From: Ashinkailepas kermadecensis
Lineage: Eukaryota; Arthropoda; Thecostraca; Neolepadidae
Length of the DNA stretch: 64,000 bases
Assembly (NCBI GenBank): GCA_034440615.1
Contig: JAOTOM010002704.1
Span: forward strand, 1-64,000
Direction: 5' to 3'
In this document: piece by piece, positions 11,070 to 21,000 of the stretch
Position numbering within the stretch: the stretch's first letter is position 1
Layout: each line of letters opens with the position of its first letter
Notes under the pieces: model-generated
Databases searched by the model: none
Told to the model about the DNA's origin: nothing
The model's input: the letters and a program-made list of their open reading frames with translations, nothing else
Made by a program: the position numbers and the translations under genes

Positions 11070-12960
11070 GGCTAAGAAAGATGCATTTAGAGTATTTAAG
11101 GAACCTTCAAATATAGTAAATCTAAGCTTGTATCAAAAAGCTAGAGACGCTGTGAAACAGAAAACCAGAGCAGCAAAGCGAGCAAAAGAATTGGATTTGG
11201 CTAGGAACTGTAATGGGGACAGTAAAAAGTTCTTTAGTTTCTACAAGCTAAGTAAAGTTTCAAGCACAATTGGTCCACTGGAAGTAAATGGGATTATATT
11301 GAGTGAGGATAGTGAGATGGTTGAGGAATTGAGCAAGCAGTTTAAATCAGTGTTTACATTGGAGGATGTGACAAATCTGCCAACTGTGAACCACAGCCCA
11401 GCAACAGGTGATCAGTTACATGATGTTGATTTCATCGACAGTGATGTTGTTTTGAATTATGTCAGGAAAATAAAGCCAAACAAGGCAGCAGGACCTGTTG
11501 GAATCTATGCCAGGGTATTGTGGGAAGCTGAAAAAGAATTGGCAATTCCACTCAGTATAATATTTTGTAGATCAGTTTCACAAAATGAAATTCCAACCGA
11601 TTTGAAAAGGGCAAATGTAGTTCCTATTTTCAAGAAAGGAGAAAGAGGGAAAGTTGAAAACTATAGGCCAGTAAGCCTCACATCACTAGTCTGCAAGGTA
11701 CTTGAATCAATTATCAAGGATAAAATAGTTAGTTTTCTGGAAGGAAACAGAGTGATTCAAGATACTCAACATGGGTTTAGAAAAGGGCGATCGTGTCTCA
11801 CAAATCTCTTGGACTTTTTTAATTTTGCTACAGAACAATTTGATAAGGGAAATCAGGTTGATGTAGCATATCTTGACTTTAGCAAGGCCTTTGACAAGGT
11901 ACCTCATAAACGGTTAATGATGCAGCTTCAGGCCCATGGTATTGTGGGTAACATCCTAAAATGGATAGGGTTGTGTCTTTCAGATAGACAGCAGAGAGTG
12001 ATGCTAAATGGTACGAAATCATCATGGCAAAATGTTCTTAGTGGAGTCCCCCAAGGGTCAGTACTGGGACCCCTATTGTTCATTATGTTTGTAAATAACA
12101 TTGAAAGTGGCCTAAGCAGTAAGGTTTTGAAATTTGCAGATGATTTGAAGGTCTTTAGGGCAATAACAGGGCACAATGAGCAGGTCTTGTTGCAGAAAGA
12201 CTTAGACGAGCTTGTGAAGTGGTCCGAAAAATGGCAAATGAAATTTAATTTTAATAAGTGCAAAATCATGCATGTAGGTAGGCAGCATATCAAGGCTCCA
12301 TACTTGATGGATGGCCAAGTACTATCTGTGACTCAGCAGGAGAAGGACTTAGGTGTTATTTTTAACACAAAATCGGGGGCATCAGAACAGACCAAAGAAG
12401 CCAGGAAGAAGGCACTAAGAATGCTTGGGGAAATAATTAGGAATGTATCATACAAAAGTGAGGAAGTCATCAGGAAGCTTTATTGTGCATATGTCAGGCC
12501 ACATCTAGAATATTGTGTCCAAGCTTGGTCCCCTAGTTATGAAAAGGATTGTTGGCTTTTAGAGAGAGTACAAAAGAGGGCAACACAAATGGTGAATGGT
12601 ATGGGCAACCTGGCATATGAGGAAAGATTGAAGAAATTGAATATGTTTTCACTTAGATATAGAAGGCTGAGAGGAGATCTCATCGAGGTCTTTAAATTTG
12701 TTCATGGTCAGGAACAGGGTTATCTCAGGGAACTGTTTGAATTTAACAGAAATGATGCAATTAGAGGTCATCAACTCAAAATTAAAGTTAATCACAGCAG
12801 GACAAGGTTAAGACAGTCCTTCTTCACCAACAGGGTAGTAGAACACTGGAACCAGCTGCCAGAAACCATTGTCAGTAGCAACACACTGAACATCTTTAAG
12901 AACAGCATAGACAATCATAAGAATAGGGGGCTTGTTTTTCTATATTCCAGGGAGAGTTGA
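10990..12960 (+). CDS. CR1 ORF2, reverse transcriptase part
   Basis: An open frame of 656 codons. Landmarks in order are KPAWLTPDLTKAIKAKKDAF (pre-RT linker), NYRPVSLTSLVCKVLE, QHGFRKGRSCLTNLLDF, VAYLDFSKAFDKVPH (first catalytic Asp), SGVPQGSVLGPLLF, LKFADDLKVF (catalytic Asp pair near 12135), and the C-terminal LRYRRLRGDLIEVFKFVHG block typical of CR1-like elements. No internal stops follow the frameshift near 11028, which joins it to the endonuclease frame. Apart from that shift and the 5' loss the copy looks young. Whether related elements are active elsewhere in the genome cannot be told here. Confidence 0.93.
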   Translation: MSPQKQRRKRRIGKPAWLTPDLTKAIKAKKDAFRVFKEPSNIVNLSLYQKARDAVKQKTRAAKRAKELDLARNCNGDSKKFFSFYKLSKVSSTIGPLEVNGIILSEDSEMVEELSKQFKSVFTLEDVTNLPTVNHSPATGDQLHDVDFIDSDVVLNYVRKIKPNKAAGPVGIYARVLWEAEKELAIPLSIIFCRSVSQNEIPTDLKRANVVPIFKKGERGKVENYRPVSLTSLVCKVLESIIKDKIVSFLEGNRVIQDTQHGFRKGRSCLTNLLDFFNFATEQFDKGNQVDVAYLDFSKAFDKVPHKRLMMQLQAHGIVGNILKWIGLCLSDRQQRVMLNGTKSSWQNVLSGVPQGSVLGPLLFIMFVNNIESGLSSKVLKFADDLKVFRAITGHNEQVLLQKDLDELVKWSEKWQMKFNFNKCKIMHVGRQHIKAPYLMDGQVLSVTQQEKDLGVIFNTKSGASEQTKEARKKALRMLGEIIRNVSYKSEEVIRKLYCAYVRPHLEYCVQAWSPSYEKDCWLLERVQKRATQMVNGMGNLAYEERLKKLNMFSLRYRRLRGDLIEVFKFVHGQEQGYLRELFEFNRNDAIRGHQLKIKVNHSRTRLRQSFFTNRVVEHWNQLPETIVSSNTLNIFKNSIDNHKNRGLVFLYSRES

Positions 12961-13489
12961 TCAACACATTTGATGGACAACTGGTTCAGTGTACAGAGTG
13001 CAACCAAGAAGTGTGTGTGGCTTGTGGCTCATAGTTGCACTGATCTTTTATGTCTTTATGTCTTTATGTCATTAGTTACACCCAACCATGGGTAGAGGTT
13101 CATGCACTTCTGGCATTGCTGGTGTAACACCATTCAAAATATTTGAGTTGCCATGCAGCCTAATATTTTGATTTCCCTGCTAATGGCTCCCCAGTGCTAA
13201 CATTGGCAGATACTAACATCATGCTGTTATTCACCCCCTGAATCTGCATGGTGAGGGCATGAAGCTCATTTTAAAGATAGAGACCAATGTTGTGCAATGC
13301 ATCAGAGTACAACAGACCTTCACTAATATAAATACCTACTTTTTTAATGCAACACCTATGACTTTCATGATTTAGCATTCAGTTTATGTTGGAACATGAA
13401 AGCAATGTGGTTGAATCACATGTTAGCAACACCAATAATTATGCAAATATTTTACCTATGCACCTAACTAAACATTAAGCCTGCTGGAT

Positions 13490-14020
13490 GTTCCAGGATG
13501 GGACCAATTGGCCAAGATCTCCCTTTGAATGTGAATGGTGGCCTTTTTAAGGATAAGTTTGAGGGATAATCTTTTTTTAAGGATAAGAAATACATTCAAT
13601 TCATTATTCATGATTTTTACCTTTGGATCACATGGAGGTAAACTCTTTGTCATGAAGGTGTTCATCTGGATGTAGATTGGTACATTGAGTTGAATGGTTA
13701 CCTTTTTATTGGGATATAATATCCAATGGTTGAGGAGATTCAGTGGCTTTTAGTGGTTTTTGACCTCTAGGTCATGTGGAGGTCAACTCTGGATCTTGAA
13801 AGGTGTTCAGCTGGACATAGCTTCATGTGGCAAGACAAATTGGGATTGGAGCATATTTAAGGATTGAAGAAGACTGATTTTTCTTGGTTTTGTACCTCTG
13901 GTTTACATGGAGGTCAACCCTGGGACATGAAAGGTGTACAATATAATGTACATTGGTGCAAGTCAAATGGTGTAACTTCAAATTGGATTGGAGCATATTT
14001 AAGGATTAAAAGAGACTCAG
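13490..14020. repeat. Degenerate ~140-bp tandem repeat, 3-4 copies
   Basis: CATGGAGGT recurs at 13632, 13776 and 13911, each followed by a CATGAAAGGTGT-type and ATTGGTNC-type block and by TTTAAGGATNNA. Copies are diverged. No coding content. Confidence 0.65.
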
Positions 14021-14029
14021 TAAGTTTGT

Positions 14030-14760
14030 GCCATAGATGCTAAAATACTGAATGCAGTTTTTCTTGCATGCTTTTGCAGGTAGAATTGTGAAATTCTGCA
14101 TGCAGGTAAAGCTTTCCATGGGAATTCCAGTGGTATATGTTTTGTGAGGCTGTGTGCAGTAGTTTGATCATGGGATATGTTTTAGTGAAAATCAGCTAAC
14201 TTTCAGTCCTTCAGTGGAACTTCCCTCAAAACATGTTCCTTGTTCAAAGACAACCAATCAGGCAAGGCATTCTGGTACCTATTTTGCCTTGGTACTTTGA
14301 TAGCCATGGGCATTAGTGTAGAAGCAAGGCCATATGTATAGAAGAATACACATACAGTGGGAAGTTTGGTGGGAAATTGCAGAGGATACTTAAGTGATTC
14401 TTAGCATCAGTGCTCAGGGCCAATCTCAATCTGAAGGTCAGTGTGGACATTTTCTTGTCAGTCTAGAGGTGTAATTTTGAATGAATTTGTGATTTAAGGT
14501 AATTTTCCAATTCTTGGGATTGTTTTTCCAACAAGATGTCTATGAAAATGGTAAAGGTGATGTGATCACTCATTTATTTCACAGATGCCTACTTTCCAGC
14601 TGGTGAGAAGAATAACACCAAAAAAGGCTAATATTTGTGCTTTTTGAATTTTTGTACTTTCCTTTTCTAATGTAATAATTATGAGCATGGTTAACATGAT
14701 GTGACCATTCATTTCCTTTGAAAATGCTTACTTCTCGGTTTCAGTGTTAAATTATTCGTA
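14030..14760. other. No gene; part of dispersed element family
   Basis: AT-rich sequence. ATGTGATCACTCATTT (14560-14575) and ATGTGACCATTCATTT (14699-14714) are variants of the ATGAGTGGTCRCATCATG arm motif of the inverted-repeat element at 8.6-9.5 kb, so this is probably a decayed relative. Confidence 0.5.
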
Positions 14761-14764
14761 AAAT

Positions 14765-15228
14765 AGGGTAGAATTTACCACTTTCTGAACACTCAATTGA
14801 CATCCTTCTCCAAGAAGTATCGACATCCTGCTTCTTGATGCATGCTTATGAAGTCCTCGTGTCTCCTTTCTAACATTACCTCGTTTGTTAAGTATCACGA
14901 TCATGCTCTCGATAAGGGATGGTGATACACGAACATTTCGCAATACAATTTCAGGTAAAGGGATTATCCATAATGTGATCAAAGGATATGCATACGGCAC
15001 CAGTGTATAGAATAAGTTTTTTCTCGCTATCCCAAATACAGCTCTTCCTAACATATGAATATCAACACAACTGATGAAGGTACAACCTTTGGCTCAAATC
15101 TGAGTCTGAAAGACATGAAAAGCATTTGAAATGACACTAATTCCACGACAAATTTTGACATCCTACTGCGCCCGTTTCGACATCTCACACCTAACGAAAA
15201 ACGATTATTTTAACACTGGTCAGTTTGC
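14765..15228. repeat. Unclassified dispersed repeat, copy A
   Basis: Shares a long, diverged alignment with 62690-63325. Common landmarks are CATCNTGCTTCTTGATG, AAGTATCANGNTCATGCTC, GTGATACACGAACAT, TTTCGNCATCTCNCAC and ATTATTTTAACA. No coding domain was recognised. Confidence 0.7.
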
Positions 15229-15299
15229 AGGGAAAATAGCACAAAAAGGGGCTTTGAGTTGGGTAATGTATCATACCAAATAATGTTAAAACACAAAAA

Positions 15300-16860
15300 A
15301 AATGAAAAAACCTAACCTAAGCTAGCCTACCATCCCATATAAAATAATTTGTCAATGGAAAGGTTTCAAAACCTACCTTCAAATTATTAAACATAAAATA
15401 CCTAGCCTAATCTAGCATACAACTTGTCTCATGAATACCTAAGCACAATAATACCCACAAAAGTGGGCTTTGAGCTAGGCAATATAGCATAAAAGAAGGT
15501 AAAAAATATATAACAAACCTAACCAAACCAAACATAACCTAGCCTATCTTTAAACCCACTCCATATTTCTGGTCAGATTCTCACACTCCATCTCAGGGGT
15601 CATTTTATACCCCCTCTAATTTACAAACTAAGTGTTGCAGGAAAACGAACGTGGTGTCATCAGGAAGTGCTTGATGAGTAGGGCCTGAAACCACCCCAAA
15701 ATCCCACCAAAAGTGATCGGGTCTATGTGATTACAACTGACGTTTTTGGCTCTGGGGAGCTAATTTTAGGGGATATTAAAAGATTATTTGGGATAAGAGG
15801 GGGAAGTCAAAACAGACCATGGCTCCAAAATATTTGCCCACCCAAAAATAAACATTTTGTTTTTTGACATTAGTTAGTTAGTTATTTTGGCTTTGACCAG
15901 AGCTGATCATTCATGCCCATATGTTTTTTTACATTAAACAAAATTGAGTTAAATTTCCTTGAATTTTTGGTTTTCTACTGAGTAGAGTGAACAAAAAAAA
16001 GTTGTTTTAAGTCAACTTGCCTCCATAAAAAGTGCTTACTTGAACCAGAATCTTATATTTTAGCTGTAATGGGTAAATATGTAAAACTAATAAGTCATGA
16101 AAAAATGGAGAAAATCACAAATTCCTGTGGTGCATTTTGTTGCATCCATAAAGATAACCAAATTTAGCTTAACAACCTACTTTTGAAGAGGATAATTTGT
16201 AAAAAGTGGGAAATTTCCTAAAAAGATACAAATATTTCAAGTAAAAAGCCTAACTTAACCCAACTAAAGTAAACCCCATTACTTTGGTTCCTTTATATAT
16301 AAAATGTGTGTAGAGCTTGTCTGGTGAATTCTGTAGATCAGAATAATAGTTCATTTTGTGAGCATTTTATTTTAGATGCCACATTCAAAGAAAAAAGTGG
16401 AATGTTAGATGTTGTTGTTGAATGTTAGATGTGAATGTTAGGAGACATTTCTTGAGGTGATTAAGATAATGTGGCAAAATATTCCTGGTGCAAATATGTA
16501 CTTTTCAGTTGGTGAGAAAAATAACACCTAAAAAGTGGAACTTTCAGTGGGATAATACCTATATAATGAAAAGTAATGGCAAATGTAAAAAGAACCTAAC
16601 ATAACCTAGCCCAGCCTAGCTTATCCTAACCTAACCTAACATAACCTAACCTAGCTTAAATATAGTCTAACCTAACCTAGCATAACCTACCCCTGGAAGA
16701 GGTATTTTTGTCAAAATGCACTAAAATTGCATTTTCTTGAAGTCAAATCACATTTTAGGACATAAATATTGGCTTAAATGAATCCAACAAATGTTGGCTG
16801 TTGAAATCTGAACAATTGTTCCATATCAGACATATTTTAAGTTATCCCCCAGCTAAGTTA
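15300..16860. repeat. Dispersed AT-rich elements with CCTAA islands
   Basis: CCTAACCTAA-type islands occur at 15310-15345, 15515-15545, 16250-16275 and 16588-16692. Each is preceded by GGCTTTGAGYTRGGYAAT or AAAGTR-type words also seen at 37.6 kb. The intervening sequence is AT-rich without open frames. It looks like piled-up non-autonomous elements. Confidence 0.65.
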
Positions 16861-17595
16861 GGGGGTGCTGAAAAGTTCCTGGCTTCGGGAGGAAGAAAAT
16901 GTAGGAGGGCCAATTGATTATGGTTTTATTCAACATACTCCAGTTTCAGATTCACACACTTATTGCAGCGGTCCTTCAGTTTTTCTAAGCCCTGTAAGAA
17001 AAAGTCGGAAGATTGGACCTTCACACACGCCTCCGTAGCATTTTAGGCATTTTAGCACCCACTTTGCAGACAGCTTTCTCATGTCCAGAAATGTTGTGGA
17101 TGATGGGGCCGACTCTTTCGCGGCAAATCCCCAGATTCGCAGCTATGACTTTAGCTGAAATCCGGCGGTCCTCGAGAATCATGACGTGCACAGCGTCTGC
17201 TTTGTCCTTCGTGGTCGCTGAAGTTGGCCGTCCCGACCGGGGTTCATCCGTGACCTCGAAATGATTAGTTCGGAACCTTGACACCCAAGTTTTCACTGTG
17301 GAGTATGACGGACAGTCATCTTTCAAGACTTCCTTCATCTCACAGTGGATTTCTGCTGCTCCTTTGCCTTGCAGGAAAAGGAACTTCATGACCGCCCGTC
17401 CTCCAGTTTTACAAAATTCCGCTACAGGAGCTGCCATCTTGTGCTACACCTGCAAAAAAGACAAATATATATCGCAAAGCATCATGCTTTTTTGTATATC
17501 GTCCCACTAAATAGTTGTCCTACCTAACCTGTAAAGGTTAGGTAGGCCTCACCCTTTTGCGTAACCCTTAAAGCCAGGCACTTTTCAGCATCCCC
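16861..17595 (-). mobile_element. Internally deleted mariner-like transposon
   Basis: Terminal inverted repeats of about 25 bp: GGGGGTGCTGAAAAGTTCC from 16861, and the inverted form GGCACTTTTCAGCATCCCC ending 17595. A TA dinucleotide target precedes the left end (16859-16860); the right flank is altered. The element is 735 bp, against about 1.3 kb for intact mariners, because the middle of the transposase gene is gone. Confidence 0.88.
16905..17437 (-). pseudogene. Mariner transposase, N-terminal HTH joined to C-terminal tail
   Basis: From ATG 17437 on the minus strand it reads AVMKFLFLQGKGAAEIHCEM, then YSTVKTWVSRFR, DEPRSGRPTSATT, MILEDRRISAKVIAANLGI and RERVGPIIH. This is the paired helix-turn-helix DNA-binding region of mariner transposases, with the GRPKE-like linker as GRPTS. 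After about 130 residues the sequence jumps to the family's C-terminal end, DRCNKCVNLKLEYVE and a stop (16918-16970 region). The DD34D catalytic core is deleted, so this copy is inactive. It could still be mobilised in trans because both inverted repeats survive. Confidence 0.85.
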
Positions 17596-17599
17596 TCGT

Positions 17600-17958
17600 A
17601 CATATGTATCTGCCCCGGATATGTGTGCACCAGTGTTGGAACAAGTGGCTGTTCCTATATTTTTGACATCCAGACTCATTATCCTCTCATTTTTTTTTTC
17701 ATTTGGAAGTTCAGTGGTGCTGTTTGACAATTAACTGCTCTGTAGCAGTGTTTAAGTTACACTGAAAAGTCCAAACTGAGATTCTGATGTCATAGGTTTG
17801 AAGAAAACATCCTCTCCATATTTTATTACTGATCGATTTTCCTCTCCACATCCAGGATTACAAAGCACAAATTCAACCTTGGTGAGCACCCATGATCATC
17901 AGATGCTCATGTATCACCCATTCTCAATAATCATACAATTTATTAACTATCTTTTCAG
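17600..17958. other. 5' flank of B3GALNT2; no gene seen
   Basis: AT-rich DNA ending in the acceptor CTTTTCAG directly before the B3GALNT2 ATG. An untranslated first exon may lie further upstream and could not be located. Confidence 0.5.
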
Positions 17959-18046
17959 ATGGAAAGGCCCCCTTTGCATAGGGTGGTTGGACCTGTATTT
18001 ATTGGATTATTAGGAGTTGCATACTATTTTGGTGTGTATATACCTG
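17959..18046 (+). CDS. B3GALNT2: B3GALNT2 exon 1: start and signal anchor
   Basis: The ATG directly follows a CTTTTCAG acceptor, implying an untranslated exon upstream. It encodes MERPPLHRVVGPV and then an uncharged stretch ending GVYIP. A short positively charged head followed by a hydrophobic span fits a type II membrane anchor. Donor G/GTAAGTG, phase 1. Confidence 0.85.
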
Positions 18047-21000
18047 GTAAGTGAATGCCAAGCTACAATTATATTTGACTTTAGCTACGTGAGATTTTGT
18101 GTTTGGAAGGTCATCATTTCTTGCATCCCATGCCTAGCATGTGCCAGTATGAATGTGTGTGTGCATGTATGTTTGCGTGCGCGTGTGTGCGTGTGTGTGT
18201 GTGCACATGCTTGTAATGGGATGTGCATGTGCATTTGTATTAGTGTTTGTGTATGCAAGTGTACACTTACTGAAGATATAGTGAATATTTATAATGTATG
18301 TTGCAGTGGCAGATCAGAAATGTTCCTAGAAGGCGAGGGGCACTTACCTGGAATGACACCATTTCTCTGGAGGGGTGCAGTTTCCCTGGAGGGATGCCAT
18401 TGATATTGTGAGACGTTTTCTAGGTTGGTTGGAGGAGAGTGCACTTCACCATTCTGCAGTGCTGCCTTTTGTGCCCATAAGGGCACATTTTTTCAGAGAG
18501 ATACTTTAACTAAAAAAATGTTAAGGGTAGATGTACTAAGGGCCCTGGAGGGGAACCTTTTCCAGTCAGACAGGCACTGCATCTCTAGAGGGCACATGCC
18601 CCCAGCCACCCCTGGATCTCACTATGAATGTTAATTGTTTCAAATGTTTTAATGTAGTTTACCATCTTCACTTATTTACATTAAAATAGCATGCTAGGTA
18701 TTTCCAACTCTAGATTTCGTTGCATGCGATGTCTGGAAGCTAAAATGTGCAAATGCTCTCCAGGCTCACTTGTTTCCCTGCCCAATGTGTGAATAGTTAT
18801 GAGCTATTTTTGTCTGGCTATGTCCTGAATCTCTGGGTGAGGCTGATGGTCAGTGTTTGTGGTTTGTCAGGTCCTTGACCAACAGTCCCTGCCTGTAGCC
18901 AGCTCAGGTATCCCATCAGGTGCTGATGCTGCTGATAACAGGGGTGTGGTGATGTCTGCATGCAGACGGCAGGCACGAGCGGCTGGTGGTCGGCGTGCTC
19001 TCTGCCAGACACCACATGGTGCAGCGGCACGCCATCAGAGACACCTGGTGGCAGCGCCTGCAGTTGATGGGCGCGCGAGGCGTGTTCGTGATCGGCGACA
19101 CTCCTTGCCAGCTTGCCGACCACTGCAGACGTGACACCTACTCCTGTGACCTATGGCAGCCTGCCCTCAATGGCAAGTTGTCAAGATGTCTTTTTCTTCT
19201 GGATTGCATTCCTTATACCTACCTTCATTCTTTCCCCAGTGGCCAACAGTAGGAACATACACTCACCGGCAAATGTTTACAATTTTGATTGCACCGAAGT
19301 TAATCATTTACCTCCCACTTAAAAACTCCATGGTGAGCACAGATTTCAATGAATTAATGCTGCATTTTCCACTATATCTTGTTTGCATCCAAATGCCTAA
19401 ATCTGATCTGAAAACCAGCTGAATGCCAATGCGTTGCCCCATTGTGTGGTGACCTTGTACACTGCTGGGTGATGAACTTACACGCCCTTGTGTGGTGATC
19501 GTGATCTTACACCTGTCTGTATGTTGACAGTGACGACCGGAGAGCAGACGATGCAGTTCGGCCTGGCCGCCGAAGACGCTACCGCCGCCGCCGGCATCGC
19601 CTTCACCGTTCTGCACGCGGTGGTGGTGCGCCGGGTGACGTCACCAGCGGTGCTGGAGATAGCCGACGGCCGGCCAGTGGCCGAGGCAGGTCCCGACGGC
19701 GCACTCACCGCCCACCTGCTGCCGGCCGGCTTCACGGGCCGACTGCGGCTGACGGAGGCGGGCCGGCGGGCGGCCGGCCGCCGCTGCCGCCGCTCCCTGC
19801 CGCCGGCCGACACCGCCCTGCTGGTGACGTCACTGCTGACGTCGGACGGTCGCCACGTGCGGCCCGGTGCGGAGCCGCTCTGCTGGCCGCCGGCGCTGGT
19901 CTTCACCGTGGAAGGTGCGGCGATGGCGCCGGAGTGTTGCTTTGCCTGCCGTGTGTGGTGTGAGGTCCGCTGGTGCATTAGCATGGCTGACACAAAACCA
20001 CCTGCTTGTGCCTAGTTTATCGCCAGTGTCTCGTTGATTCGACTGATGTTTTAAACAAGATGCAAGGACATCCATATTCAGTCATGTGCCTGCTAGCAGG
20101 AAACAACAGGGGGCACGCACAGTTTAATATCATGGCTTGCATTTATTGAAACCATATCGTTTGTGCATCCCGGCACCCACAATTTAACATCATGGCTTAC
20201 CTTCATCGAAATCACATCGTTCGCACCAATATGATTTGATAGGAGGGGCAGATCTATCCAAGCTAATGACCAATGACAATTACATCTGTGATAACCGGGA
20301 CAACCAGGAGCACACACTGTGACAATGGCAGCATGAGCATGCTGCCGCTGCCGTCAGACCCGGCCGGTCTGCGGAAGCACCTGGACGGTCGACCAGATAC
20401 CTGCCGCCAGCGCCGCGATGACGTCACAGATAGTCAGCTGACTGAGGAGGCGGCCCGGTACGGGGACCTGCTGTTGCTACCGGGCGTGGATGTCTACAGC
20501 CGTCTGCCGGATAAACTGATCGGCTTCTACAGTTGGTACGGTGCTGTACCTGCTACGTGTCATCCTGAAGAACACTTTAATATAGATCGGATATGGAGTC
20601 GAAGCTGTGAGCAAATTAGACAGGGACCAGGCGTGGGGGACGTTTTGGTAGGGTAGGTGTGGAAGAAAGGCTGGTTGTGCCGTCGAAACTTGGGGGAGTG
20701 CCTTCCGAATTTAACGTGCACCGGAGGGGCCTGATCCTCCCAACCCTCCTGCTTTAAAAAAAGACTATCTCATAAACTTGGTCAGTGATGGTGTAATGAA
20801 ATATTGCAACTGTGTTGCAAATTGACAAGCACGTCCTATGCAAACATAATTTTTGAAATCAGTCTGTAAATATAAGCACTGCGTGAGTGCAAAAATGACT
20901 TACTGTCCGCCTAGTGTCCAAGGTCCCGAAGTTTTTGTTGGAGCAGTGGCGCGGTGTGCGACGATTTCGACCGCATTTCACAATGGAGGCATTGACCTGG

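Larger units (their letters stand above)
9600..13075 (+). mobile_element. CR1-like LINE, 5' truncated, near-complete
   Basis: A non-LTR retrotransposon of about 3.5 kb. In order it has the C-terminal part of an SGNH esterase-type ORF1, an apurinic-type endonuclease, a reverse transcriptase and a C-terminal domain. It ends in a short 8-bp microsatellite with three TTTATGTC units at about 13048-13072, the usual 3' end style of CR1 elements. The 5' part of ORF1 and the 5' UTR are missing. The left boundary is near 9600, next to an inverted-repeat element. One frameshift separates endonuclease and RT frames. No flanking target duplication was recognised. Decayed relatives occur at 22.6, 38.2 and 47.0 kb. 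Confidence 0.93.
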
